Assembly (NCBI GenBank): GCA_965215155.1
Contig: CBDCCY010000004.1
Span: 2,790,001 to 2,854,000 of the forward strand
DNA from: JAGWAJ01 sp965215155
GTDB lineage: Bacteria; Acidobacteriota; Vicinamibacteria; Vicinamibacterales; UBA8438
Direction: 5' to 3'
DNA: 64,000 nt
The notes beneath the pieces were generated by a model that searched no databases, was not told the origin of the DNA, and saw nothing but the letters and a program-made list of their open reading frames with translations. The translations under genes and the position numbers were made by a program. Shown here in pieces: positions 51,648 to 61,034 of this stretch; position 1 is the first letter of the stretch; every line of letters starts with the position of its first letter.

Positions 51648-53405
51648 ATGACACTGAGACTGACACGCGTGGGACTTGCGATCCTCGCCGTGGGGCTGCT
51701 GGCCGCTGCGGCCCCGGACGACGTCCGGGCGCAAGCCGACTACAACGTCAACATCACCTCGTCCGCGCCGGCCGAGTCCGTGCGCTGGTACGAGGAGCAC
51801 CTCGACTGCGCGCCGCTCGCGGACCGGGACGACACCGCCGACTGCTACGGCACGGAGGTGACCTTCGTCACCCAGCCGACGATGGGCAGCACGCAGGGCA
51901 CCGGGATCAACCACATCGGCTTCTCGTTCGCCGACGTGACGGCGAAGATGAACGAGCTCGAGGCCGTCGGCGTGCGGGGCTCCGGGGTGCGGCTGCAGCG
52001 CTTCCCGGGGGGCGCCACGCTGCGCGAGGCCCCCGGCGGCTACCTGCACGGCTTCATCTTCGATCCTTGGGGGACGCGGATCGAGCTGCTCCAGGATCCG
52101 GACACGCTCGGCTTCCACCAGGTCCACCTGAGCGCGGTCGACCCGCAGGCGACCCTCGGCTGGTACGAGGAGATGCTAGGCGGTGAGCCGGCCACGCACG
52201 CGGGCTCGGACGAGGGCCTTCGGTTCGGCGACGCCTGGATCTTCGCCTCCGAGCACTCGGACGGGACGCCGGCGACGACCGAGGGCCGCGCCGTCGATCA
52301 CATCGGCTTCGTCGTCGAGGACATCGACACCGCGACGGCCGACCTGATGGCGGCCGGGGTCGACTTCCAGCAGGAGCCCGCGGTGCCGGAGAACGCGCGG
52401 ACGTCCGCCCGGCGCGCCTTCGTCTACGGGCCCGACAACGTCCGGGTGGCTCTCCTCGAGACAGGGTACGCGGGGGTGGACGCGTCCGGCTCGGCGCCGG
52501 TCTTCGCCGACGTGACCGAGCCCTACGACACGCCGCGCACGCCGTGGGGCGAGCCCGACCTGCAGGGGGTGTGGACCGGGAACGCCTCGCACGGCATCCC
52601 GCTCGAGCGGCCCCTCGACCTCGCCGAGATCGAGGCGCTGACGCCGGAGGAGGCCGTGGCGCGGCGCGAGCGCGGCACGCTCGGCAGCATCTGGGGCTAC
52701 GAGCGGGAGTGGCGCGACACGACCCTCGGCTACGACCAGAACGCCCCGTCGACGCAGGTCGCGATGATCATCGACCCGCCCGACGGCCGGATTCCGCCGA
52801 TGACGGAGGCAGGCGAGATCCGCGCCGCCCGCATCGCGGCGGAGCAGCGCCGCTACACGACCAGCAACATCGCCGGTCCGGAGGAGGCGACGCCGTTCGT
52901 CCGCTGCATCACCCGCGGGCTGCCGGGAATGATGTTCCCCGGGGTCTACAACAACGGGCTGCAGATCTACCAGGGTCCCGGTTTCGTGGCCATCCAGAAG
53001 GAGATGATCCACGAGACGCGCGTGATCCCGACGACGCCGCAGGAGAAGGACGGTGCGCAGCTCACCTCGTGGCTCGGCAGCTCGCAGGGCCAGTGGGAGG
53101 GCGATACGCTCGTGGTCGAGACGACCAACTTCAACGACGAGGCGTCGTACCGCGGGTCGAGCCCCGAAATGGTGCTGACCGAGCGTTTCACGCGCATCAG
53201 CCCGACGCGGCTCGAGTACCAGTTCACGGTGGACGATCCCGCCGTCTGGACGGCGCCCTACACCGGTCGCTTCACGTTCGACGTGGACAACACGCAGTTC
53301 GAGCTGGTCGAGTACGCCTGCCACGAGGGCAACTACGGCATGACCAACATCCTGAGCGGCGCGCGGGCGCGCGACCGGGAGGCGGCGGAGGGCGGCAGCC
53401 GGTAG
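51648..53405 (+). CDS. secreted fusion: two VOC (glyoxalase-like) domains plus CHEGNY domain
   Basis: 585 residues from an ATG with GGAGGAA upstream. Signal peptide 'VGLAILAVGLLAAAAPDDVR'. VOC domain 1 (~30-150) has 'SAPAESVRWYEEHLDC', 'INHIGFSFADV' and 'GTRIELLQDP'. VOC domain 2 (~160-280) has 'HQVHLSAVDPQATLGWYEEM', 'VDHIGFVVEDI' and 'DNVRVALLETGY'. From ~290 the CHEGNY domain runs: 'TPWGEPDLQGVWTGNASHG', 'GQWEGDTLVVETTNFN' and 'VEYACHEGNYGMTNILSG'. The His/Glu metal-ligand pattern of VOC enzymes is visible, so it could be a periplasmic metalloenzyme. The fusion ties the unknown family to VOC chemistry. Confidence 0.85.
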   Translation: MTLRLTRVGLAILAVGLLAAAAPDDVRAQADYNVNITSSAPAESVRWYEEHLDCAPLADRDDTADCYGTEVTFVTQPTMGSTQGTGINHIGFSFADVTAKMNELEAVGVRGSGVRLQRFPGGATLREAPGGYLHGFIFDPWGTRIELLQDPDTLGFHQVHLSAVDPQATLGWYEEMLGGEPATHAGSDEGLRFGDAWIFASEHSDGTPATTEGRAVDHIGFVVEDIDTATADLMAAGVDFQQEPAVPENARTSARRAFVYGPDNVRVALLETGYAGVDASGSAPVFADVTEPYDTPRTPWGEPDLQGVWTGNASHGIPLERPLDLAEIEALTPEEAVARRERGTLGSIWGYEREWRDTTLGYDQNAPSTQVAMIIDPPDGRIPPMTEAGEIRAARIAAEQRRYTTSNIAGPEEATPFVRCITRGLPGMMFPGVYNNGLQIYQGPGFVAIQKEMIHETRVIPTTPQEKDGAQLTSWLGSSQGQWEGDTLVVETTNFNDEASYRGSSPEMVLTERFTRISPTRLEYQFTVDDPAVWTAPYTGRFTFDVDNTQFELVEYACHEGNYGMTNILSGARARDREAAEGGSR

Positions 53406-53451
53406 GCGCGCCGTCACGCAGCCGATGCAGCACGACAGCGAGGTATCACCG

Positions 53452-53883
53452 ATGCGGAACAGACTGACAGCGACCCTGGCGGCCGTCGGGCTCGCCATCC
53501 TGGTGGCGGGCGCGTCCGCGCTCGCGCACCACGCGTTCTCGGCCGAGTTCGACGCGACGAAGCCGGTCGCGCTGCGGGGCACGATCACGAAGATGGAGTG
53601 GATCAACCCGCACGCTTGGTTGCACATCGAGGTGACCAACGAGGACGGCAGCGTCGACGCCTGGATGATCGAGGCGGGTCCCCCGGGGGCGCTCGTCCGC
53701 CGCGGCTGGCGCCGGGATTCCGTGACGCCCGGCATCGAGGTTCTCGTCGAGGGCTACCAGGCCATCGACGGCGCGCTCCGCGCCAACGGGCGCGACGTCA
53801 CCTTCCCGGACGGCACCCGGCTCTTCGCCGGCTCGTCCGGCACCGGCGCCCCGCGCGACGGGCGCGACCCGACCGAGCGGTAG
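53452..53883 (+). CDS. DUF6152-type exported protein
   Basis: 143 residues, signal peptide 'VGLAILVAGASALAHHAFSA'. The mature start 'HHAFSAEFDATKPVALRGTI' with 'KMEWINPHAWLHIEVTNEDG' and 'WMIEAGPPGALVRRGWRRDS' is the DUF6152 OB-like family, in which the leading His-His may bind metal. It lies 46 bp after the VOC-CHEGNY gene, suggesting a shared operon. Function unknown. Confidence 0.85.
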   Translation: MRNRLTATLAAVGLAILVAGASALAHHAFSAEFDATKPVALRGTITKMEWINPHAWLHIEVTNEDGSVDAWMIEAGPPGALVRRGWRRDSVTPGIEVLVEGYQAIDGALRANGRDVTFPDGTRLFAGSSGTGAPRDGRDPTER

Positions 53884-54000
53884 ACCGCCCTACGGCTCGG
53901 GCCCGCGGGACAGTGCGCCCGGGGCCCGAGCCGCTTCCGTCCTTCGCGTCGTCCGGGCTTCTCCCCGTCGCGCCTTCCCACCTGACGCAGGGACCACGCA

Positions 54001-55165
54001 TGCCCGCGGAACCCGCGAACGGCCTGCACCTCGCGGACTTGTCGATCCGCAACTTCCGGGGAATCGATCGCCTCTCGATCCGGCGGCTGGGGCGCGTCAC
54101 CTTGCTCGGCGGCCGAAACGGGGCCGGCAAGACGACCGTCCTGGAGGCCGTGAGAACGTACGCCGCGCGCGGAGATCGCAACACGCTCAACGCGTTGCTG
54201 GACCAGCGCGAGGAGTACGTCGCTGGTCTCGACGAGGCTCACGATGCGGCCGCTTCCCCGAACTACGCCGCCCTCTTCCACGGTCGGACGGCTGCAGCGG
54301 GATGCCAAAAATCTCCATCGGTCCTGACTCGGGCGCTGACGACCTCCGCATCGAGGTGTCCACGCCCGCCGACTGGTCGCGAGAGCAGAAGGGGATGTTC
54401 GGCGATCTCATCATCGAACTGGGACGCCAGGGTCTCGCCGAGGACATCGACCCGCGAGCCGTCAAGGTCGTTTACCGCGGCAGGGAGAAGCTGCTGCCGT
54501 GGCTGACCCTCAGGAGTGGTTCACACGCCGTCCGGTCACCACGGCCCCTGCAGAGCGATCTGTTCAACGAGGAGAAGTGGCCGGTAGTGGAGTGCGAGTC
54601 CCTGGGGCCAGGAGTACCAGGCAACAGGCAGCTCGCCCGCTACTGGGATCAGGTGGCGCTGACCGAGGAAGAAGACCTTGTGCTACAGGCCTTGCGCTTG
54701 ACGAACGACGGCATCGAGCGCGTGGCCATGGTCGGCGATGAGGGGGCGCTACGCTACGTTGGGAGGGGCCGCCGCGTGGTCGTGAAGCTCAGGGATCAGG
54801 CGCGCCCGGTTCCATTGAAGAGCCTCGGCGACGGCGCCACGCGCCTGTTCGCCGCCGTGCTCGCCCTGGCCAACGTCCGCGACGGCTTCCTGGTCATCGA
54901 CGAGGCGGAGAACGGGATCCACCACTCCGTCCAGCGGGGCTTCTGGCATATGGTCCTGCGTGCCGCACACCAGTACAACGTGCAGGTGCTGGCCACCACT
55001 CACAGCAGTGATTGCGTGGCCGGCTTCGCGCGGGCCGCGATCGAGTGCGACGACGCGTTGGGCGTCTACGTGCGCCTGGAGCGAGACGGCGATCCGGTGC
55101 GGGCGGTCGAGTACACGGAGGAGGAGCTCGAAACGGTGGCCGACCAGGGCATCGAGGTCAGGTAG
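54001..55165 (+). CDS. AAA15/21-type ATPase (single-base frameshift)
   Basis: The first frame from ATG 54001 reads 'LHLADLSIRNFRGIDRLSIR' and Walker A 'LLGGRNGAGKTTVLEAVR'. It shifts at the A5 run 54307-54311, and one more A would join it to 'ISIGPDSGADDLRIEVST'. The rest has the signature-like 'LKSLGDGATRLFAAVLALAN', Walker B 'GFLVIDEAENGIHH' and H-loop 'VQVLATTHSSDC'. Such RecF/SMC-like ATPases work with nuclease partners; the TOPRIM-type DUF3226 protein starts 5 bp later. Confidence 0.72.
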
Positions 55166-55170
55166 CCCGC

Positions 55171-55802
55171 ATGGCAGACGTGCCCTCTCGGCTCCTGCTC
55201 GTTGAAGGCGGGGATGACGAGCACGTCGTGCGACACCTGTGTCGCCTCCACCAAGAGCGGCTTCGTGCTGACCAGCCGGACATGCCAGACTTCGCCATCA
55301 GCGACAAGAAGGGCTTTCCGAATCTCAAGGCAGCTATCCGTCCCGAGATCAAGGTGCCCGGGAGGATGGCCCTCGGCATTCTGGTGGATGCCGACGACGA
55401 ACTCGCCGCCGATGGCAGGCCGTGGCCGAGCAGCTTCGGCAGGCCGACGTCGACCCGCCGCCCCGCACGACAACGGCCGGGATCGTCGTTGCCGGCAGGC
55501 CGCGAGTGGGAGTCTGGCTGATGCCGGACAACGGATCGACTGGCGAACTCGAGAACTTCATCGAGAGGTTGTTGCCGGCCCGCGACCCCGTGTGGCCTCT
55601 GGCGCAACGCTACATCGACGAGATTCCCGCGGCCCACCGCGAGTTCGCGACCGGGAAGATCCTGCGCGCCAAGATCCACGCTTGGCTCGCGACGCGGAAA
55701 GAGCCGCGCAAGATGGGCGCGGCCGTCGGCGCGGGCGACCTGGATGCGACGGGCCCGCTCGCGACGCAGTTCGTGGACTGGCTTCGACGGTTGTTCAGTT
55801 GA
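55171..55802 (+). CDS. DUF3226 TOPRIM-like partner of the ATPase (single-base frameshift)
   Basis: ATG 55171 begins 'SRLLLVEGGDDEHVVRHLCR' (TOPRIM Glu) and 'GILVDADDELAA' (DxD). A base is missing near 55407: adding one gives 'ARWQAVAEQLRQADVDPPPR', continuing in the other frame to 'VWLMPDNGSTGELENFIERL' and 'REFATGKILRAKIHAWLATR'. This is the DUF3226 family, a TOPRIM-related nuclease-like fold. The ATPase plus TOPRIM pairing resembles split OLD/PARIS-type defence modules. Confidence 0.72.
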
Positions 55803-55980
55803 TCCAGATGTTTCATGGCGAGCATCGCGATTCACAACCGGTCGGCGGAATCGAAGGCGCGGCTCATGCCGCCGCCGATCCTGCAGAGAACGAGCCCTGC
55901 CGTTACGGTCTCGCAAACGGCGGTGTCCGGCCGGCCGACCCTGAGCTGTTGATTTCTGGTCCAAACGAGCGCTCTCCACG
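55803..55980. other. short intergenic region
   Basis: 178 bp with no gene or structural signal that I can support. Confidence 0.4.
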
Positions 55981-56592
55981 ATGAGAAATGACTTTTCAAA
56001 GGGGGTCAAGAAAGCACTGGCGGAGCGGAACGGCTTCCGATGCAGCTTCCTCGGATGTGACAGGACCACCGTAGGGCCCGGCGCAGCGCCGCAGGACGCG
56101 ATTTCCACGGGGGTGGCGGCGCACATCCACAGCGCGTCTCCGGGAGGACCCCGCGGTCAGGCGACTCTAGCTGTGCAGGACCTTGAAGGTATCGGCAACG
56201 CACTCTGGCTCTGCGCCAATCATGCAAGGATTGTTGACGCGAAGAGAGGCGTGGAGTTTTTCCGGCGACCCGCCTCCACAGTTTCAAGACAGCCCACGAA
56301 GCACGGACCGAGCTCGAACAGCGGGGCGTCTCCTTCAAGCTGGGCTGTCTACAGTCTCGTCGTGCAAGAAAGCCCACTCCTTACTTCAGGCTCACGGCTC
56401 GACTTCGGGCGCACCACAATGATCGTCGGTGGCAATGTGTCTGGCAAGACCGCCCTCTGTGAGTGGCTCGCAGGCTGCACCGAGATCTCCTTCTTGAAAC
56501 GTTGGTCACCGACCGGGAGGAGTCGCAAACGAACCCAGGTGAAATACGAAGCGCTCAACCCACTACCACTTGCCTGGACCGTAAGAATCTAC
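55981..56592 (+). pseudogene. HNH / P-loop ATPase gene, 5' part (disrupted)
   Basis: ATG 55981 starts 'FSKGVKKALAERNGFRCSFL' 'GCDRTTVGP', 'VAAHIHSASPGGPRGQATL' and 'GNALWLCANHARIVDAKR': an HNH-like nuclease with paired Cys and His. The frame then slips (near 56265-56350, where 'LHSFKTAHEARTELEQRG' is in another frame) and resumes with Walker A 'TMIVGGNVSGKTALCEWLAG'. It is cut at 56592 by the IS66 element. The 3' part is at 61848-62419. Confidence 0.7.
56585..56592. repeat. 8-bp target-site duplication, left
   Basis: GAATCTAC, repeated at 61848-61855 on the other side of the IS66-family element. Eight bases is the standard IS66 duplication. Confidence 0.9.
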
Positions 56593-56671
56593 GTCTTCGG
56601 TTAGCGGGTTCCGGATCGAAGCGTCAATGTTTTGACTTGTACAATTTTCCGGATTATGGCATAACGGTGGC

Positions 56672-57655
56672 GTGACGTCCGCCGACCGGAAATCGCCCCC
56701 ACCTCGAACTGCGGAGCTTCCCACCGACCTCGAACGGCTTCGCGGAGAGTTGGCGCGGCGGGAGCGCGACACCGAGAACCTGCGGCGCGAGAAGGGCCGG
56801 TTGCAGCGCAAGAGCAACCGACTGCAGCGGGAGAATGACCACCTGAAGCAAGAGAACGAGCGCCTGAAACGGCAATTGGACGAGGCCCGTCGGGCGGGTC
56901 GCCGGCAGGCCGCGCCGTTCGCCAAGGACCGGCCGCAGGGTCGCGGGAGGCATCCCGGACGCCGAGCCGGTGCGGAGTATGGCCGCCATGGCTGCCGCCG
57001 GCGTCCGGCGCAGGTCGACGAGACCCACGCGGCGCCGATTCCGAGGGAATGTCCGGACTGCGGCGGCGCGGTCGAAAGGACCCGCGAGGCGTCGCAGTAT
57101 CAGGAAGACCTGCCGGTGGTGCGCCCGGTGGTGCGGCGCTTTGCCATCGAGGTTGGTCACTGCACGCGGTGTCAGCGGCGGGTGCAGGGCCGCCACGAGC
57201 TGCAGACCTCGGACGCGCTGGGGGCGGCGGGCGTGCAGCTCGGTCCCGCGGTCGTGGCGCTGGTGGTCGAGCTGCACACGGAGATGGGGGTGCCGCTGGC
57301 GAAGGTCGCGCACCTGCTGCGGACCACGTTCGGGCTGCAGGTGACGCCGGGCGGGCTGGCCCACGTGCTGCACCGGGCGGCCCGTGCCGCCGCGCCGGCC
57401 TACACGGAACTGTGCGAGCAGGTCCGCAACGCGCCCGTGGTCACGCCGGACGAGACGGGCTGGCGCGTCGGCGGCGAGCGCCATTGGCTGTGGACGTTCG
57501 TCACGCCGGAGACGACGGTCTACGCCATCTGCCCCGGCCGCGGGTTCGCCGATGCCGCCACGGTGCTGGGGACCGACTACGTCGGCGTGCTCGTGCGCGA
57601 CGGATGGGCGCCGTATCGCTGCTACGACGGCCTGCACCAAACGTGTCTGGCGCAC
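56672..57655 (+). pseudogene. IS66 transposase (TnpC), N-terminal part
   Basis: GTG start. A leucine-zipper coiled coil ('LQRENDHLKQENERLKRQLD', residues ~45-75), zinc-finger 'IPRECPDCGGAVERT' and the DDE core 'VTPDETGWRVGGERHWLWTF' and 'VLVRDGWAPYRCYDGLHQTC'. The frame is broken after 'CLAH' by RIT insertion and continues in frame at 61035, so the intact protein was 496 residues. Confidence 0.92.
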
Positions 57656-57683
57656 TATGCCGATGTCGGGATTATTCCGATGT
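57653..57683. repeat. RIT left terminal inverted repeat
   Basis: 31 bp, an exact inverted copy of 60979-61009 (core TATGCCGATGTCGGGATTAT). Its first three bases, CAC, are shared with the flanking GCGCAC. Confidence 0.92.
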
Positions 57684-57763
57684 CCGCCCTGATGTCCCGG
57701 TCGTGCAGGGCGTCTTCGACGAGACGATCCGGATAATCACCGCGCGCTGACGGACGGAGACTC

Positions 57764-57786
57764 TTCTCTCACGACCCACGAGAGAG
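57764..57786 (+). promoter_or_regulatory. hairpin upstream of ritA
   Basis: TCTCTC-ACGACCCAC-GAGAGA stem directly ahead of the GAGGAGG ribosome site and ATG of the first recombinase. It could restrict translation. Confidence 0.5.
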
Positions 57787-57795
57787 GAGGCTCTC

Positions 57796-59016
57796 ATGAG
57801 TGATCCGTCACGCGTTCCCGTCGTCGCCATCGCTGGTTCGCTCAAGCCGTTCGCGGCGGGCTTCGCGACGGAGCTTGCGCAGCAAGGCTACACACCGCGC
57901 TCGCTGCGGACGCAGTTGTCTCTGGCGTCGGCCGTCAGCCGGTGGCTGCAGGCAAGAGGCCTCGACATCGGCGACCTGCCAGAGCGAACGCAGCAGTTTC
58001 TGCAAGCACGGCAGAAGGCCGGCTACAAGAGGCATCTGACGGGCAAGGCGCTGCGCCCGTTGCTGACGTACCTCCGGGCTCGTGGCGCGATCCCGCCTGC
58101 GACGACGCCCATCCCGACAGGGCCCGTGGACAAGACCCTGGTGCTCTACCGGCACTACCTCACCGTGGAACGGGGTCTGGGCGAAGCCACCGCCCAGGGC
58201 TACGTCGATGCGGTCCGCCCCTTTCTGCGCGGCTGCATCTCGGCCGACGGCCTCGGGCTGGACCTCGAGCAACTCGGTGAGGCCGACGTGACTGCGTTCA
58301 TGGTGGCGCGCTGTGCCGAGCAATCCCGCCGGGCCGCGCAACTGACGTCGACCGCACTGCGCTCGCTGCTGGTCTTCCTGCATGTCACCGGGGTGGTCCA
58401 GCGTTCGCTGGCGACGGCCGTCCCGTCGGTAGCCGGCCGACGACTGGTGGCGCTTCCGCCGCGCCTCGAGCCCGACCACGTCCGGCGACTGCTCGCCGCG
58501 TGCGACCCCCGGACGCTGGGAGGGCGCCGCGACTTTGCGGTCATCACCACGCTGGCCCGCCTCGGCCTGCGGGCCGCCGAAGTGGCGACCCTGCGTCTCG
58601 ACGACGTGCACTGGCGCGCCGGCGAGGTCGTCGTACACGGCAAGGGGAATCAGGCCGAGCGCATGCCTCTCCCGACCGATGTGGGCAACGCGGTGGCCGC
58701 ATATCTCCGCCAACGGCCGACCCGGGCGCAGGGGCGCACCGTCTTCGTCCGCCTGGTCGCGCCTCTGGGCCCGTTGAGCCCGACCGGGGTCACGCAGATT
58801 GTGGCCGCCGCCGCGCAGCGAGCCGGCCTCGGCGTCGTCCACGCACATCGGTTGCGTCATTTCGCGGCAACGCAACTGCTCCGAGCGGGCGCCCCCCTGT
58901 CCGAGATCCAGCACTTCCTGCGTCACGCCCGCCTGCAGACCACGGCGATCTACGCGAAGGTCGACCATGACGCCCTGCGCACGATCGCACGCGCGTGGCC
59001 TGGAGGTGCAGCATGA
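57796..59016 (+). CDS. RIT tyrosine recombinase A
   Basis: 406 residues. The N-terminal SAM-like core-binding region contains 'YRHYLTVERGLGEATAQGYV'. The catalytic domain has Arg in 'LARLGLRAAEVATLRLDDVH', Lys in 'VVHGKGNQAERMP', the HxxR box 'HAHRLRHFAATQLL', His in 'IQHFLRHARLQTT' and Tyr in 'AIYAKVD'. All catalytic residues are present. First of three coupled genes; the stop overlaps the next ATG. Confidence 0.92.
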   Translation: MSDPSRVPVVAIAGSLKPFAAGFATELAQQGYTPRSLRTQLSLASAVSRWLQARGLDIGDLPERTQQFLQARQKAGYKRHLTGKALRPLLTYLRARGAIPPATTPIPTGPVDKTLVLYRHYLTVERGLGEATAQGYVDAVRPFLRGCISADGLGLDLEQLGEADVTAFMVARCAEQSRRAAQLTSTALRSLLVFLHVTGVVQRSLATAVPSVAGRRLVALPPRLEPDHVRRLLAACDPRTLGGRRDFAVITTLARLGLRAAEVATLRLDDVHWRAGEVVVHGKGNQAERMPLPTDVGNAVAAYLRQRPTRAQGRTVFVRLVAPLGPLSPTGVTQIVAAAAQRAGLGVVHAHRLRHFAATQLLRAGAPLSEIQHFLRHARLQTTAIYAKVDHDALRTIARAWPGGAA

Positions 59017-59939
59017 CCTTCCTGCGTCAAGCCCTGGCCGACTATCTGACGATGCGCCGGGCGCTGGGCTACCGCTTGGCGCGCGCGGAGAAGCTCCTCG
59101 CGCAATTCCTGACCTATCTCGAAGACCGCGGGGAGACGCGCCTGCGCACCGAGACCGCCCTCGCCTGGGCGACACTCCCCGCCGGGAAGGACCCGAGGGC
59201 GTGGTGGGCCAGCCGACTCACCGTCGTCCGCGGCTTCGCGACCTTCGTGCGCACGATCGACCCGGCAACCGAGATACCGCCCGCCGACCTGTTGCAGGCG
59301 CGCGCCCAGCGCGCCACGCCGTACCCCTACACCGACGAAGACATCGCGGCCCTGCTGGTCGCCACATCGGGGCTGCGCACCGGGCATCGGGCCGCAACGT
59401 ATCGGACCCTGATCGGTCTGCTGGTCGTGACCGGGATGCGCGTCGGTGAAGCCATCGCGCTCGATCGGCACGATTTCGACGCCGAGCAGGGGCTGATCAC
59501 CGTCCGCCACGGCAAATTCGACAAGTCCCGTGCACTTCCGCTGCACCCCACAGCCAGCGCCGCGGTCCAGCAGTATCTGCTCCGCGCGGACCGGCTGGCG
59601 GCCCGGGACACCGCCGCGCTGTTCGTTTCTACCGCGGGCACGAGGCTGCTGTGCCGCAATGTACAGCAGACGTTCCGCACCCTGGTCCAGCGCGCGGGCC
59701 TCCGGCCGCACGCAGCCGCCTGTCGGCCACGGCTGCACGACATCCGACATCGGTTCGCGACGTGCACGCTGCTCGACGCCTACCGACAGGGCCAGAATCC
59801 GGCGGCGCGAATCGCGCTCCTGGCCACCTATCTCGGGCACGCCGACCCCAAGTACACATACTGGTACCTGTCGGCGGCACCGGCATTGATGCAGTTGGCC
59901 TCAGACCGCCTCGAACGCCATCTGGGGGCCTCAGCATGA
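59013..59939 (+). CDS. RIT tyrosine recombinase B
   Basis: 308 residues; ATG in the ATGA overlap with the first gene. 'LADYLTMRRALGYRLARAEK' opens the core-binding domain. The catalytic part has 'VTGMRVGEAIALDRHDFDAE' (Arg), 'VRHGKFDKSRALPLHP' (Lys), 'RLHDIRHRFATCTL' (His/Arg), 'YLGHADPKYTYWYLSAAP' (His and Tyr). Overlaps the third gene by 4 bp. Confidence 0.92.
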   Translation: MTFLRQALADYLTMRRALGYRLARAEKLLAQFLTYLEDRGETRLRTETALAWATLPAGKDPRAWWASRLTVVRGFATFVRTIDPATEIPPADLLQARAQRATPYPYTDEDIAALLVATSGLRTGHRAATYRTLIGLLVVTGMRVGEAIALDRHDFDAEQGLITVRHGKFDKSRALPLHPTASAAVQQYLLRADRLAARDTAALFVSTAGTRLLCRNVQQTFRTLVQRAGLRPHAAACRPRLHDIRHRFATCTLLDAYRQGQNPAARIALLATYLGHADPKYTYWYLSAAPALMQLASDRLERHLGASA

Positions 59940-60925
59940 GCGCCCTTGCTCCCACGCTCCAGGCGTTCTTCACCGAGCGGCTCGTGCACCAGCGCCACGC
60001 CAGCCCGCACACGGTCGCTGCCTACCGCGACGCGTGGCGGATGCTCGTCCGCTTTGCCGCGGTCCACCTCGCCAAGGCCCCCTCGGACCTGGAACTCGGC
60101 GATCTCGACGCACCCCTCATCGGACGATTCCTGGCCCACCTCGAGCACGACCGCGCGAACACCGCGCGCACCCGCAACGCGCGGTTGTCGGCCATTCATG
60201 CCCTGTTCCGCTATGCCGCACTGGAGCATCCCGAGCAGGCAGCCGTCATTGCCCGCGTACTCGCGATGCCCCCCACGCGCGGTCCACGTGGGCTCGTGAC
60301 CTTCCTGTCCGACCTCGAAGTCGACGCCCTGCTCGCCGCCCCCGACCGCACCACGTGGACCGGGCGCCGCGACCACACTCTCCTCGCGCTCGCGATCCAG
60401 ACCGGATTGCGCGCCGCCGAACTCACCGGCCTGCGCTGCACGGACCTGCACTTGGCGCGAGGTGCGCACGTCCACTGCCTTGGAAAAGGGCGCAAGCACC
60501 GGGTCACTCCGCTCACCAAGCCGGTGGCCGCCGCCCTGCGTGCCTGGCTGGCCGAATGCGCCAGCTCACCAGAGGCACCAGTCTTCCCTACGCGGACAGG
60601 CAAACCGCTCAGCCGAGACGCCCTCGCGCAACGCGTCACGACGCACGTGGCTGCTGCGGCCCACGCCTGCCCATCGCTCCGCGAGAAGACCGTCACCCCG
60701 CACACGCTGCGTCACACCGCAGCCATGCGGTTGCTGCACGCCGGGGTCGACAACACCGTCATCGCCCTGTGGCTCGGACACGAACACGTCCGCACCACCG
60801 ACATCTACATCCATGCCGACCTCGCCCTGAAGGAACGGGCGCTCGCAAGGACCACCCCAGCCGAAGTCCGCGGGGGCCGCTATCAACCATCCGACGCGCT
60901 CCTGGCCTTTCTCGAAGGGCTGTGA
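59936..60925 (+). CDS. RIT tyrosine recombinase C
   Basis: 329 residues. 'LVHQRHASPHTVAAYRDAWR' opens the core-binding domain; catalytic residues lie in 'QTGLRAAELTGLRCTDLH' (Arg), 'HCLGKGRKHRVTPLTK' (Lys), 'TPHTLRHTAAMRLLHAGVDN' (His/Arg), 'IALWLGHEHVRTTDIYIHAD' (His and Tyr). Intact, so the trio may still be mobile. Confidence 0.92.
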   Translation: MSALAPTLQAFFTERLVHQRHASPHTVAAYRDAWRMLVRFAAVHLAKAPSDLELGDLDAPLIGRFLAHLEHDRANTARTRNARLSAIHALFRYAALEHPEQAAVIARVLAMPPTRGPRGLVTFLSDLEVDALLAAPDRTTWTGRRDHTLLALAIQTGLRAAELTGLRCTDLHLARGAHVHCLGKGRKHRVTPLTKPVAAALRAWLAECASSPEAPVFPTRTGKPLSRDALAQRVTTHVAAAAHACPSLREKTVTPHTLRHTAAMRLLHAGVDNTVIALWLGHEHVRTTDIYIHADLALKERALARTTPAEVRGGRYQPSDALLAFLEGL

Positions 60926-60978
60926 TTATGCCGATCAGTTTGGTGCAGATGCCGCCAACAACAGGGGCGTCTGCACCA

Positions 60979-61009
60979 ACATCGGAATAATCCCGACATC
61001 GGCATAGTG
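60979..61009. repeat. RIT right terminal inverted repeat
   Basis: 31 bp, exact inverse of 57653-57683, 53 bp after the last recombinase stop. A 22-bp perfect palindrome follows at 61013-61034. Confidence 0.92.
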
Positions 61010-61012
61010 ATT

Positions 61013-61034
61013 CTTATTCCGATATCGGAATAAG
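61013..61034. repeat. 22-bp perfect palindrome at RIT right edge
   Basis: Centre CCGATATCGG, arms CTTATT/AATAAG. Found only at the right junction, ending at the GCGCAC repeat; a candidate recombinase core site. Confidence 0.85.

Larger units (their letters stand above)
57656..61034 (+). mobile_element. Recombinase-In-Trio (RIT) element
   Basis: About 3.38 kb between direct repeats GCGCAC (57650-57655 and 61035-61040), with 31-bp inverted repeats and three consecutive, ATGA-overlapping tyrosine recombinase genes. This is the defining layout of RIT elements. It splits the IS66 transposase exactly between codons. Confidence 0.92.

Noticed and set aside
57796..60925. Three recombinases as integron or XerCD-type functions
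   Set aside because: No attI/attC sites or gene cassettes; the coupled trio with inverted repeats fits RIT.
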